Of a DNA stretch of 64,000 nucleotides, positions 44,583 through 54,035 are shown in pieces. Source of the DNA: Nocardia rhamnosiphila NBRC 108938 (GTDB taxonomy: Bacteria > Actinomycetota > Actinomycetes > Mycobacteriales > Mycobacteriaceae). The notes beneath the pieces are model-generated. The model was not told the DNA's origin and did not search any database. It saw only the letters and a list, made by a program, of their open reading frames with translations. Each line of letters begins with the position of its first letter. Within the stretch, counting starts at the first letter, position 1. A program made the translations under genes and the position numbers. The DNA lies in the NCBI RefSeq assembly GCF_000720425.1, contig NZ_JOAJ01000010.1, forward strand, positions 1 through 64,000. The letters are read 5' to 3'.

Positions 44583-44644
44583 ACCGCTGCCATCCTGCAC
44601 CGACCGGCCGGGCGGGAAAACCGATTATCCGCCTGTCCGGCCGG

Positions 44645-45331
44645 TCATCCCAGCAGGAAGGCGACCAGGAAACCGATCGAGGTCGCCATGCCGACCCACC
44701 AGCCACCCTCCCGGTACGCCTCGGGCATGAGCGAATCGGCGAGGACCGCGATGGTGGCGCCGCCCGCGAAGGCCTGGATCGCACTGATATGGGTCGGCTC
44801 GAGATGGTCGGAGAGCAGGTTTCCGGCGACGGTGACCACGACGAGGACCGCGCCGGTGAGAAGCCACAGGGTGAACGCCCTGCCGCGGGCGACGTTTCGC
44901 TGCCGGTGCAGCAGGGCCGATCCCCCGATCGCCTCCGGTACATTGCCCGCGGCGATGGCGACCAGCAGCACGATCCCGCCGCCCGACCCGAGCGATACCC
45001 CGAGGGCCGTATTCTCCGGAACACCGTCGAGAACTGTTCCGAGCATGAGTGCCCAGCCGACCGCTCCCGTGCCCTGCCGGCGTTCGAGGAGCCGGTTGGC
45101 GACCACGTACACGGCGGCGCCGAGAAACAACGCGGCGCCGGCGGTGAATGCCCCTGCCTGCAGGAAGGCGGGTTCGAACAGTTCGTTGGTCACGGCGGCG
45201 ATCATGGTGCCCGCACCGAACGCCATCAGCGAAGCGAGCAATGGCTGGGGCAATGTGGTTCGCAAACCGATGGCCGCACCGATCAGCAATGGAATTGCCG
45301 TACCCAGCCCATACAGCAGTGCGGTTCCCAT
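44645..45331 (-). CDS. ZIP family metal transporter
   Basis: A 229-residue protein with about eight hydrophobic segments. The metal-path helices read LDGVPENTALGVSL and GNVPEAIGGSALL, where classic ZIPs have HNxPEG and HExPHE. This actinobacterial subgroup thus lacks several His ligands and may carry other divalent metals or have a different role. No cytoplasmic His-rich loop is present. It stands alone between the MFS gene and the divergent TetR gene. Confidence 0.82.
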   Translation of the reverse strand: MGTALLYGLGTAIPLLIGAAIGLRTTLPQPLLASLMAFGAGTMIAAVTNELFEPAFLQAGAFTAGAALFLGAAVYVVANRLLERRQGTGAVGWALMLGTVLDGVPENTALGVSLGSGGGIVLLVAIAAGNVPEAIGGSALLHRQRNVARGRAFTLWLLTGAVLVVVTVAGNLLSDHLEPTHISAIQAFAGGATIAVLADSLMPEAYREGGWWVGMATSIGFLVAFLLG

Positions 45332-45577
45332 AAGGTGAACCCTATGTGTTGCCGGGTTATTGCAATGGTCATGCCCGGCCGATGGAAATTATTCTAGAAA
45401 TTCCCTCTAAAATCCGCTGGACCAGCGGGGATCCGGGTATTGTCCGGTTTGACAGTTTCGCCGGTGACCCGAGTTGCGGGCAGCCAACTTTCGGCAAACC
45501 CGTACTGTGCTACCGGTATGCTACGAAAGGCACGATCGATGACGTGAGGATCGGGCTTTTCGGTATTGTTCTGCGCG

Positions 45578-46210
45578 ATGTCACAGGAAGCGAATTCGGG
45601 ACGACGGTATGCCGGGCAGCCCGTAGAAGATCGGCAACGCGAGCGACGCGCTCGTTTTCTCGAATCCGGCCTGACGGTTTTTGCGAGAGACGGGTATGCC
45701 AATAGCTCGGTAGGGGCCATTTGCAAAGACGCGGGGTTGTCCTCGCGCCAGTTCTACGAAGAGTTCACCGGCCGCGAATCGCTCCTTGTCGAACTCTTCG
45801 CTCTCATCGACCGGGAATCGCGGACCGCGGTACTCGCCTCCCTCGACCAGAGCACCGACCAGAGCGCGCTGGAGCGGATCGACGGCGCCATCCGCGCCTA
45901 TGTGCAATCCATCGGCACCGATATGCGGCGGGCTCGGGTCGTGCTCGTCGAAGTGGTCGGTGCCGGGACCAAAGTCGAGAAGATGCGCGGGGAGTCGCGC
46001 CGGGCCTGGAGTTCGGTGCTCGCCAAGGCCGCCGAGGACGCCGCACTGCACGGTGAAATCCCGACCGGTGACTACGACCTGCGCATGCTCGCCATCATCG
46101 GCGCGGTCAACTATGTGGTGGACGAATGGAGCGGGGCCGAACCGCGGCAACCGCTCGACGAGGTGATCCGGGTGCTGAGCCGGATCATCGTGGGCGCGAT
46201 CCGGGCCTGA
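45578..46210 (+). CDS. TetR family transcriptional regulator
   Basis: A 210-residue TetR protein with the helix-turn-helix VFARDGYANSSVGAICKDAGLSSRQFYEEFTGRESLL (about 35-70). ATG 45578 is taken as start; a TTG four codons upstream is possible. The 246-bp gap before it is unusually AT-rich for this window (45385-45415) and probably holds divergent promoters for this gene and the ZIP transporter. It may control the hydrolase that follows 43 bp downstream. Confidence 0.88.
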   Translation: MSQEANSGRRYAGQPVEDRQRERRARFLESGLTVFARDGYANSSVGAICKDAGLSSRQFYEEFTGRESLLVELFALIDRESRTAVLASLDQSTDQSALERIDGAIRAYVQSIGTDMRRARVVLVEVVGAGTKVEKMRGESRRAWSSVLAKAAEDAALHGEIPTGDYDLRMLAIIGAVNYVVDEWSGAEPRQPLDEVIRVLSRIIVGAIRA

Positions 46211-46253
46211 CCACACCGCCGGGCGCGGGCGTCCGGCGGCTAGCCTTGACCCG

Positions 46254-47114
46254 GTGGAGACCGTTGCGATCCAGATGCCCGACGGCAGTACCGTCCCGGT
46301 GCGGCTGGTCCCCGCCACGGGGTCGGACGGGCATCCGGTCACCCCGGATACACCTCGCCCGGTGGTCGTACTGATACCCGGGCTCGGCGTTCCGGGCGAG
46401 TACTACCTCTATTTCGCTCGTGCGCTCGCCCGGCGCGGCATCGATGTCGCGGTGGGCGAACTGCGCGGCAACGGCGCCAGCTCACCGAAACCGAGTGCGG
46501 CCAGCACCTACGGATACCACGAACTCGCCGCGGTGGATTTCCCGGCGATCTTCGAGGTGGTACGCACCCGCTTTCCCGACCGCACCCCGTACGTGCTGGG
46601 CCACAGTATGGGCGGGCAACTGTCGGCGCTGTACGCGGCGCGGGCCCGCGGCCGCCTCGCGGGACTGATCCTCGTCGCGTCCGGGACCCCCTACTACCGG
46701 GGTTTTCGCGGCCTGCTCGCACCGGGCATGCTGGTCGGCACCGCCGCGGTCTCGCTGACCGCCGGACTGGCCGGGGTGTGGCCGGGTGACAAACTCGGCC
46801 CCAACGGTTTCGGCCGCCAGTCGAAGGTGCTCGTCTCCGACTGGGCCCGGCTGGCCCGCACCGGCCGGTTCGACCCGGCCGGTGCCGATATCGACTACGA
46901 GGAACGTCTCTCCCGGCTGAAACTGCCCGTACTCTCGATCACCCTGACCGGCGACGAACTGGCCCCGCAGACGTCGGCCGGGCATCTGCTGGACAAACTG
47001 CCGAACGCCGACAAGACGACCTGGCACGCACCCCGGCCGCTCGGCCACAACGGCTGGATCTCCGAACCCGCCGACGTGGTCGACCGTATCGAGAAGTGGT
47101 TACACGATCGGTGA
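46254..47114 (+). CDS. Alpha/beta hydrolase
   Basis: A 286-residue alpha/beta hydrolase (serine hydrolase). The oxyanion region is VVVLIPGLGVPGEYYLYFARALA, the nucleophile elbow is GHSMGGQLSAL, and the catalytic His is in PLGHNGW near the C-terminus. Acid residues lie in TLTGDELAP. The GTG start at 46254 agrees with the family (ETVAIQMPDGSTVPVRLV). The substrate is unknown; lysophospholipase or lipid-ester activity is plausible. Confidence 0.88.
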   Translation: METVAIQMPDGSTVPVRLVPATGSDGHPVTPDTPRPVVVLIPGLGVPGEYYLYFARALARRGIDVAVGELRGNGASSPKPSAASTYGYHELAAVDFPAIFEVVRTRFPDRTPYVLGHSMGGQLSALYAARARGRLAGLILVASGTPYYRGFRGLLAPGMLVGTAAVSLTAGLAGVWPGDKLGPNGFGRQSKVLVSDWARLARTGRFDPAGADIDYEERLSRLKLPVLSITLTGDELAPQTSAGHLLDKLPNADKTTWHAPRPLGHNGWISEPADVVDRIEKWLHDR

Positions 47115-47123
47115 CCGGCCGGA

Positions 47124-49196
47124 TCACTTCGCGGTCCGGCCCTCGATGAGCATCTGGGTGAAGAACTCGTAGATCAGAGCCGCCTGGAATGCCGACTGCT
47201 TGTTGTCGGCGGCGCCGCCGTGCCCGCCCTCGATGTTCTCGTGGTACCAGACCCGGTGTCCCTGATCCTCCAGCAGCGCCGCCATTTTGCGGGCATGCCC
47301 CGGATGCACGCGATCGTCACGGGTGGAGGTGGTCAGCAGGATCGGCGGGTAGGTCGCGCCCGCACCGGTTTCCGCGGCCCGCTGATAGGGGGAGTACCGG
47401 CTGATATAGGCCCATTCCTCCGGCACATCCGGGTCACCGTATTCGGCCACCCAGGACGCACCCGCCAGCAGGCGGTGGTACCGCCGCATATCCAGTAGCG
47501 GCACCTGGCAGACGATCGCCCCGAACAATTCCGGGTAGCGGGTGAGCATCACGCCCATCAGCAGACCGCCGTTGCTGCCGCCGACGGCGCCGAGCCGATC
47601 GGCGGTGGTTACTCCGCGGGCCACCAGATCGCGGGCGATCGAGGAGAAATCCTCGTACACCTTGTACCGGTTCTCCTTCTGCACCGAGGTATGCCACTGC
47701 GGCCCGTATTCCCCGCCGCCGCGGATATTGGTCATCACATAGGTGCCGCCCTGTTCCAGCCATCCGATACCGGAAGCGCCGCCGTAGCCGGGGGTCCGGG
47801 ACACCTCGAACCCGCCGTAGCCCGACATCACCGTGGGCGCCGGCGTATCCCGGGTATCGCGGTGCCGGATCACGAAGTACGGGATCGATGTTCCGTCATC
47901 CGAGCGCGCGAAGTACTGTTCGGTCTCGATACCGGTCGCGTCGAAGAACGCGGGCTCCTGTTTCCATTCGGTCACCGGCGCACCGACCGACCCCGCGAGC
48001 AGTGTCGTGGGTGTGGTGAACCCACTGGTCATCAGCATGTAGTCGTCCCCGCCCTCGAGCGGGTCGAGATTCATGATGCCGGTGGTGGCCATGGCGGGAG
48101 TGTCGGCGAGCGGTTCCGTGCGCCAGCCATCGGCACCCGGAGTGAGCACGTACAGCTTGGTCTGCACATCCTCGAGGGTCACCAGCAGCAGATGGTTCTC
48201 GGTCCAGCCGTATCCGTGCAGCGAGGTGTGCGCGTCCGGCTCGAACAGCACATCGAAATCGCGCCCGCCGGCGAGGAAATCGGTGAAATTCGTGGCGACC
48301 AGGGCGCCGGCGGGATAGGTGTTGCCCCCGACCTCCCACGGCGATTTCAACCGGACCAGCAGCCATTCCTTGTACCACGACTCGTCGGCGTCCGACGGTG
48401 TCTCCAGGCGGGTCCGGGAACCGTCGTCCTCCAGCAGGAAGACCTCTTCGTGGAAGAAATCGGTCGCCTGTGCGATGTAGTGCCGCTCGTAGCCGGGGGT
48501 CCGGTCGTAACCCGCCGAGACGGAGACATCGGTTACCGCGCCCTCGAAAACTGTTTCCGCGGCGTCGAGCGCGGTACCCCGGCGCCAGCGTTTCGCGATC
48601 CGCGGATATCCGGACCCGGTGAGCGAGCCGGGGCCGAAATCGGTTCCTACATATACGGAATCGATATCGATCCAACTGATCCGCGACTTCGCTTCCGGCA
48701 GGAAGTAGCCCCCGTTCTCCGGGGCGATGAATTCGCGGGCTTCCATATCGAATTCACGGACGACCTTGGCGTCCGCACCACCCCGCGACAGACTGATCAG
48801 CGCCCGGCTCTGGGCCGGGCGCAGTACTCCGGCACCGCCCCAGACCCAGTTCTCGTCCTCGGCGGCGGCGACCGCGTCGAGGTCGATCAGCACATCCCAT
48901 TCGGGCTCCGCCTTCACGTATTCGGCGAAGGTGGTGCGCCGCCACAGACCGCGCGGATGTGCCGCGTCGCGCCAGAAGTTGTACAGCCACTGCCCGCGCC
49001 GCCCGGGGAAGGCGATCTTGGCGTCGGTATCCAGCATGTCCAGGATCCGGCGCTGGAGCACATCGAACCGGTCGGCCGCGGCGAACCGCTCCATGACGAC
49101 CTCGTTGTGCGCCCGGGCGAAATCGAGTGCCCGCTCGCCGGTGACCTCTTCGAGCCAGAGGTAGGGATCGGCTTCGCTGTCCTGTACGCCACTCAT
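47124..49196 (-). CDS. Prolyl oligopeptidase family serine peptidase (S9)
   Basis: A 690-residue S9A peptidase. The N-terminal part is the beta-propeller; the C-terminal hydrolase domain carries the nucleophile in GGSNGGLLMGVM, the Asp in TTSTRDDRVHPGHARKM and the His in IEGGHGGAADN. It cleaves short proline-containing peptides in the cytoplasm. ATG 49196 (MSGVQDSEADPYLWLEEVTGERAL) matches the family start. It converges on the preceding hydrolase gene with a 9-bp gap. Confidence 0.93.
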   Translation of the reverse strand: MSGVQDSEADPYLWLEEVTGERALDFARAHNEVVMERFAAADRFDVLQRRILDMLDTDAKIAFPGRRGQWLYNFWRDAAHPRGLWRRTTFAEYVKAEPEWDVLIDLDAVAAAEDENWVWGGAGVLRPAQSRALISLSRGGADAKVVREFDMEAREFIAPENGGYFLPEAKSRISWIDIDSVYVGTDFGPGSLTGSGYPRIAKRWRRGTALDAAETVFEGAVTDVSVSAGYDRTPGYERHYIAQATDFFHEEVFLLEDDGSRTRLETPSDADESWYKEWLLVRLKSPWEVGGNTYPAGALVATNFTDFLAGGRDFDVLFEPDAHTSLHGYGWTENHLLLVTLEDVQTKLYVLTPGADGWRTEPLADTPAMATTGIMNLDPLEGGDDYMLMTSGFTTPTTLLAGSVGAPVTEWKQEPAFFDATGIETEQYFARSDDGTSIPYFVIRHRDTRDTPAPTVMSGYGGFEVSRTPGYGGASGIGWLEQGGTYVMTNIRGGGEYGPQWHTSVQKENRYKVYEDFSSIARDLVARGVTTADRLGAVGGSNGGLLMGVMLTRYPELFGAIVCQVPLLDMRRYHRLLAGASWVAEYGDPDVPEEWAYISRYSPYQRAAETGAGATYPPILLTTSTRDDRVHPGHARKMAALLEDQGHRVWYHENIEGGHGGAADNKQSAFQAALIYEFFTQMLIEGRTAK

Positions 49197-49319
49197 CCGA
49201 CCATTGTCACCCAACCGGGCGGGCGGTACGGAACCGTGGCGGATCCCACACGGCCGCACCCACGCGCACGGCCGTCGCGCAGGTCGGCGAAGGCCACCGC
49301 CCGCGCTACTCTTCCGTAC

Positions 49320-50432
49320 TCACGCGGCCCCGGGCTCGGCCAGCTTCGTCCACTGGTCGAGTCCGGTGGGGATGGCGGCACCGGGCGGATGATCGGAGGA
49401 TGCACTGGCCGGGAAGAGGGCCAGATCTTCCTGCCCGGACAGCCATGCATAGGCGCCGGGTTTGGTCTCCATAGCACCCAGATGCCCCACCTCGCCGCCG
49501 GGCACCGTATACATCCGAACTTGCTCCGGCCGTAGTTGTTCAGCGATTCTGTGCGCATGGGCGGAAGGTGTGAGTCCGTCTCCGCTCGCGGTCCATATCA
49601 TCGTCGGACAGCTGATATCGCCGAGTTCGAAACCCCAGGGTTTGCCCATGCAAGTCGTAAGATCCTCCTTCCATGCCACCTCGCCCTTCGTCAAGGCTTC
49701 GGTGTACACAGCGCACAGATGCTCGGCGTTTCTCTCCACGGTTTCTCTGTCGGCCGCACCGAGCTCATCTCTCGGAATACCGATGATCGTTGTCGGATCG
49801 GTCGGAGCGGCCCGAAAATTCATGATCTTGGAATCACACGCGTCGATGAGTTGCCCCACCTTGGTATCTATGCCCTTGGCCGATATATCCAATCCGGCCT
49901 GCTGGGTCATGCCCGCGAAGTAGTCATTTTTCATCACGGCAGGCGGTGCGAGTGGGACGAGCAGCGCGAGCCTGGTGACCCGGTCGGGCAGGCCGGCCGC
50001 TACAGCCGCCGCATGGGGAGTGCCGCCGGACCTACCGACGACAGCGAATTCCCTGATTCCCAGATGGTCTGCGATCGCTCGGACATGCTCGGCGGAATCG
50101 GCGATTCTCGCTCCCGGCTGTAGATCGGAGCCGCCGTAACCCGCGCGGTCGTAGGTGATCAGCCGGACGTCCAAACGATCGAGTAGCTCGGGTGGAGCGG
50201 TGTCCACTCGGCTGCCCGGCGTTCCGTGGATCTGGATTATCGGTATTCCGCCTTCCGGCCCCTCGGCACGGCACTGCAACCTGCTCCCGTTGGGGAGAGT
50301 GACAACGAAATCTCCAGGATGCCGATCCCCGCCCCGCATTCCTGGGCTTGGCGGACCACCACCGGATCCGGAGCCACCGGACATTTCGTTCCGGTGGCCA
50401 TGGCCACCGCTGACGTTCGTGGTGCTATGCAT
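49320..50432 (-). CDS. Alpha/beta hydrolase with disordered N-terminus
   Basis: A hydrolase of about 370 residues. The core begins near FVVTLPNGSRLQCRAEG; the oxyanion part is IIQIHGTPGSR, the nucleophile GRSGGTPHAAA, the Asp in TASGDGLTPSAHA, and the His in GGEVGHLGAM. The first 40 residues are Gly/Ser-rich. The frame stays open for another 400 bp upstream with plausible coding sequence (to 50831), so the true start may be earlier, and the long form would be a two-part protein. No strong ribosome site settles it. Confidence 0.78.
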   Translation of the reverse strand: MHSTTNVSGGHGHRNEMSGGSGSGGGPPSPGMRGGDRHPGDFVVTLPNGSRLQCRAEGPEGGIPIIQIHGTPGSRVDTAPPELLDRLDVRLITYDRAGYGGSDLQPGARIADSAEHVRAIADHLGIREFAVVGRSGGTPHAAAVAAGLPDRVTRLALLVPLAPPAVMKNDYFAGMTQQAGLDISAKGIDTKVGQLIDACDSKIMNFRAAPTDPTTIIGIPRDELGAADRETVERNAEHLCAVYTEALTKGEVAWKEDLTTCMGKPWGFELGDISCPTMIWTASGDGLTPSAHAHRIAEQLRPEQVRMYTVPGGEVGHLGAMETKPGAYAWLSGQEDLALFPASASSDHPPGAAIPTGLDQWTKLAEPGAA

Positions 50433-50928
50433 GGGCGACACGCTGCGCGACGCGCCGAGGTCACCGGGGGTGGGCTTTCGGAATCGATCGGCACCGATGT
50501 GCTTGGACACTGCGGACGGAAGAGCATGCCCGACGGACCCGGACGCAGTCGCGAATATCGTCGCGTAACCGCCGGTGACTGCCCGCAATCTATTGCCAAC
50601 AGCCGCACACAGATTCTGAAGGCTATCTCCGAGCACGAATTCGACCGCATCCAGCCGTGACCTGGACTGCGGCGAACTTCGTATCGGATAGCGAACCAGG
50701 AGGGACCGGTGTGGACCGGTCGATCTCAGCGAAGGAAGAACCGCTACAGCCGACCGCTGACAACTTCCACGTCGACATCGACCCACACCTCTACAACACT
50801 GGGAAACAACCCTGGGAAACCGGGGCCTCATCTAACCACGAAGATCGATGCCGGGCACTGAACGAGGTAGCCGCCTTCGGGCAGTCGACCGGTCGGGATG
50901 CGCGAGAATCGGGCGCCACTACCGATGG
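50433..50928. other. Region upstream of the hydrolase; coding status unclear
   Basis: The minus-strand frame of the hydrolase stays open here and has helical sequence such as VEFVLGDSLQNLCAAVGNRL. A plus-strand frame (50657-50932) is also open but shows no family pattern. Either this is the 5' part of the hydrolase gene or a control region. Confidence 0.4.
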
Positions 50929-50947
50929 TTAGGCTTTGCTAACCTAA
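50929..50947. promoter_or_regulatory. IdeR/DtxR-type iron box before the SIP gene
   Basis: TTAGGCTTTGCTAACCTAA matches 16 of 19 bases of the IdeR consensus, including a perfect right half. It ends 5 bp before the start codon, so iron-loaded IdeR would block transcription or the start of a leaderless message. Confidence 0.85.
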
Positions 50948-50952
50948 CCGAC

Positions 50953-51786
50953 ATGGCGACGCGCACCAAATACGTCAAACCGGAGCAGCGGCGGATCTGC
51001 ACCGCCGAGACCCTGGCCGCCGAACGTATCGGCGACAGCTTCATCCGGGTCACGGTGGGCGGGCCCGACCTCGCCGATTTCGCGCCGATGGGCTACGACC
51101 AGTGGCTACGCCTCTTCCTGCCGCGGGACCGGCGCACCGGCCTGCGCCTGCCCACCGCGGCGGAGAACACCCTCTGGTACGCGCAATGTCTGGCGATGAG
51201 CAGTGCTACCCGGCCGCTGATCCGCAACTACACCGTGCGTGGATTCCGCCCCGCCGGCGCCGGATTCTTCGGCGAGCACGCCGAGATCGATGTGGACTTC
51301 GTCGCCCACGGGGATTCCGGCCCGGCCTCCGCATGGGCCGGCCGGGTGCGCCCGGGCATGCCCGTCGGCCTGCTCGACGAAGGCATCATGTATCAGGCCC
51401 CGGCGCATACCGGCTGGTCACTGCTGGTCGGCGACGAGAGCGCACTGCCCGCGATCGCCGGCGTGTTGCGATCGGCGCCGCGGGATCTGTGCGGCGCGGC
51501 GTATATCGAAGTCCCCCACCACACGGACATCCAGGATCTCGGTGAGCCGGCGGGCGTGCGAGTGCACTGGCTGCCCCGCGCCGACTCCCGCGTCCGGATC
51601 GGCGCGCCGGCCACCGAGGCCGTACGCGAGGCGGACCTCCCGCACGGGCCCGGCTACGCCTTCGTCGCGGGTGAGCAGCAACTCGTGTCCGGAGTCCGCC
51701 GCCATCTGGTACGCGACCGCGGAATGGACAAGTCCGACATCATGTTCAGCGGCTTCTGGCGCCTCGGCAAGGCCGCTGCGAGTTGA
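50953..51786 (+). CDS. Siderophore-interacting protein (ferric-siderophore reductase, SIP family)
   Basis: A 277-residue FAD-dependent SIP reductase, which releases iron from ferric siderophores in the cytoplasm. The FAD motif is RNYTVRGFRPAG; the NAD(P)H domain starts WSLLVGDESALPAIAGVL; the C-terminus FVAGEQQLVSGVRRHLVRDRG then FSGFWRLG is typical. An iron box overlaps its promoter. The binding protein and permease genes of the same uptake path follow. Confidence 0.93.
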   Translation: MATRTKYVKPEQRRICTAETLAAERIGDSFIRVTVGGPDLADFAPMGYDQWLRLFLPRDRRTGLRLPTAAENTLWYAQCLAMSSATRPLIRNYTVRGFRPAGAGFFGEHAEIDVDFVAHGDSGPASAWAGRVRPGMPVGLLDEGIMYQAPAHTGWSLLVGDESALPAIAGVLRSAPRDLCGAAYIEVPHHTDIQDLGEPAGVRVHWLPRADSRVRIGAPATEAVREADLPHGPGYAFVAGEQQLVSGVRRHLVRDRGMDKSDIMFSGFWRLGKAAAS

Positions 51787-51833
51787 CCTTGTGCCTACGA
51801 CTCCCCAGCAGTCGATGATCGACGCCCGATCGA

Positions 51834-52850
51834 TCAGGGGATCAGGTCCTTGCGTGGATCGACGCCGAAGTGCTCGGCGAGCGTGGTGATCGAGGCGTGG
51901 GCGCCCTGCACACTCACCGAGAGGACGAACGGCTCGTCGTCGACGTGGACGACATCGCCGGTGAGGCGGTGCCACAGCGGATTGGCTTCGAAGGACCTCT
52001 GCTGATCCCGGCTGGAATCCCCTTCGGCGCCCGGCGGGGTATAGGCCGACACCATGACGATTCCCGCGTCGGCCGCGAGGATCTGTTCCACCGACAGCGG
52101 GGTGAAGATCTTGTCGTCGGTGTCGGGTGCGCCGGCGGGGCGTGGGATACCCATATCCGCCATGATCTCGCCGATGAACGAACTGCTGGAGTAGAGCCGG
52201 GCGGTGTTCTCACCGGCGAATCGGACCAGCGAATAGGTGACGCCGGGATGCGCGGCCCGGATCTGTTCACCCACCGCGGCGGCGCGCTCCTCATAGCCGG
52301 TCACCAATTCTTCGGCTCGGTCCTTCCGGCCCAGCGCCTCGCCGAGGAGTACGACGTTCTGCTTCCACGTGGGGCCGGTGGTCTCCGAGAACACCGTCGG
52401 CGCGATCTTGGACAGCTGATCGTAGAGCGGCTCGTGGCGCACTTTCGCCGAGATGATCAGGTCGGGCTCGAGTTCCAGAATCTGTTCCAGGTTCGGCTCG
52501 GCTATCGTGCCGACGTTGACCGAATCGGCCACCACATCGTCGATATCGCCCAGGTAGTCCGGGAAGGGATTGTCCCGGTCCTCGCGATACTGGACGTAAC
52601 CGACGAGGGGGGCGTCGAGCAGCAGCGCGGCGTCGGAGAAGCTCGGATCCAGTGCGACAACGCGTTCCGGCGGCGCCTCGATGGTCGTGGTTCCCATGGC
52701 GTGCTCGATCGAAATCGGGGCGCCCTCCGCACCCACGGGCGCACTCGAACTCGGCTCGCCCGAACCACACGCTGTGGCGAACAGCAGTCCGCCCACCACC
52801 AGGGGAGCCAGTGATCGCTGGGCTATCGACCGCGGGGACATCACTCGCAT
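51834..52850 (-). CDS. Iron-siderophore ABC transporter substrate-binding lipoprotein
   Basis: A 338-residue periplasmic-binding protein of the FepB/FhuD type. The N-terminus is a lipoprotein signal (lipobox LFATAC, residue about 28), which anchors it outside the membrane. The domain then shows ERVVALDPSFSDAALLLDAPLVGY and LEQILELEPDLIIS. It is divergent from the permease genes with a shared 93-bp control region that contains a probable iron box. Confidence 0.93.
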   Translation of the reverse strand: MRVMSPRSIAQRSLAPLVVGGLLFATACGSGEPSSSAPVGAEGAPISIEHAMGTTTIEAPPERVVALDPSFSDAALLLDAPLVGYVQYREDRDNPFPDYLGDIDDVVADSVNVGTIAEPNLEQILELEPDLIISAKVRHEPLYDQLSKIAPTVFSETTGPTWKQNVVLLGEALGRKDRAEELVTGYEERAAAVGEQIRAAHPGVTYSLVRFAGENTARLYSSSSFIGEIMADMGIPRPAGAPDTDDKIFTPLSVEQILAADAGIVMVSAYTPPGAEGDSSRDQQRSFEANPLWHRLTGDVVHVDDEPFVLSVSVQGAHASITTLAEHFGVDPRKDLIP

Positions 52851-52893
52851 GAGGTCACCTTTCCTTCAGGTGGGCTACCACGCGACATCCCGG

Positions 52894-52912
52894 TAAGGAT
52901 AGGCTGCCCAAT
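52894..52912. promoter_or_regulatory. Probable iron box in the divergent promoter
   Basis: TAAGGATAGGCTGCCCAAT matches 13 of 19 bases of the IdeR consensus, with the central TAGGCT intact. It lies between the divergent binding-protein and permease genes, where one site can serve both. Confidence 0.55.
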
Positions 52913-52943
52913 GCGTTGCTGAACCTTAGCAAGGAGAACCGAG

Positions 52944-54035
52944 ATGGCGACAGGTGCCGGTGCGAGCGAACCGGTGACCGGCGATACCACCTCGAAGGTG
53001 CCGGGATCGTCGGTCTCGCCGCGCAGCGGGGCCACACCTCGTCTCGGCCGCTCGCCGCTGGTCATGGTGGTCGTGCCGGTCGCCGCGGTGGTGGCGGCCG
53101 TTCTGGTGAGCGTCTGCGTCGGCAGCAGCCCGTCGACCCTGCCGGAGGCGTGGCATGCGATCTTCACCCCCACCGGCACCGATATGGACGTGACGATCCG
53201 GGAACTCCGCTGGCCGCGCACCCTCGTCGGCATCGCCGCGGGAGCGTGCCTGGGTGTAGCCGGAATCCTGACCCAGGGGCATACGCGCAACGCTGTCGCC
53301 GAGCCGGGACTGCTCGGTATCAACCAGGGCGCGGCGCTCGCGATCGTCTCCGCCACATTCCTGTTCGGCGCCCTGCCGGTGCATGCCCAGGCCGGTTTGG
53401 CCTTCGTGGGCGCCCTGATCGCCGGCGTGGTGGTTTTCGCGGTCGGTACCGCCGCCCGTCACGGGGCGACGCCGATCACGCTGGTGCTGTCCGGCGCGGC
53501 CGTCACCGCACTGTGCGGCGGCCTGGTCACCGGACTGGTACTGCTCGACAGCGCGTCCTTGGACACGCTGCGGTTCTGGCAGGTGGGATCACTCGCGGCG
53601 CGTCCACACACGCTCGAGGCGATCTGGCCTTTCGCGGTCGCGGGCCTGGTGCTCGCCGTGCTCAATATCGGCGCACTCAACACGCTCGCTCTCGGCGAGG
53701 ACGCGGCGCGATCGCTCGGCACCTCCATACCGATCGCGCGATGTGCCGGCATCGTGGCGATCACGCTGCTGGCCGGCTCCGCGGTCACCATGTCCGGGCC
53801 GATCGCCTTCGCCGGGTTGCTGGTGCCCCATATCGCCCGGGCACTCGTCGGTGCCGACTACCGTCGTTCGGTGCCCGCGGCGGCCGCGTTCGGCATATTC
53901 CTGGTCCTGATCGCCGATACCGCCGGCCGGGTCATCGCCCGGCCGGGTGAATTGTCGGTCGGGGTCGTGCTCGCGGTCATCGGGGCCCCGTTCTTCGTAC
54001 TTCTCGCTCGTCGCCGCCGGCTGGTGACCGTATGA
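52944..54035 (+). CDS. Iron-siderophore ABC transporter permease (FecCD type), subunit 1
   Basis: A 363-residue FecCD permease with about nine to ten membrane helices after a 40-residue Pro/Ser-rich cytoplasmic start. Family patterns are LRWPRTLVGIAAGACLGVAGILTQGHTRNAVAEPGLLGINQGAA and GPIAFAGLLVPHIARALVG (coupling helix to the ATPase). It heads a three-gene run with 4-nt overlaps: permease 1, permease 2, ATPase. Confidence 0.94.
   Translation: MATGAGASEPVTGDTTSKVPGSSVSPRSGATPRLGRSPLVMVVVPVAAVVAAVLVSVCVGSSPSTLPEAWHAIFTPTGTDMDVTIRELRWPRTLVGIAAGACLGVAGILTQGHTRNAVAEPGLLGINQGAALAIVSATFLFGALPVHAQAGLAFVGALIAGVVVFAVGTAARHGATPITLVLSGAAVTALCGGLVTGLVLLDSASLDTLRFWQVGSLAARPHTLEAIWPFAVAGLVLAVLNIGALNTLALGEDAARSLGTSIPIARCAGIVAITLLAGSAVTMSGPIAFAGLLVPHIARALVGADYRRSVPAAAAFGIFLVLIADTAGRVIARPGELSVGVVLAVIGAPFFVLLARRRRLVTV

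Noticed and set aside
50657..50932. 91-codon plus-strand frame before the SIP gene
   Set aside because: No ribosome site or family pattern, and it runs into the iron box; coding is not supported.
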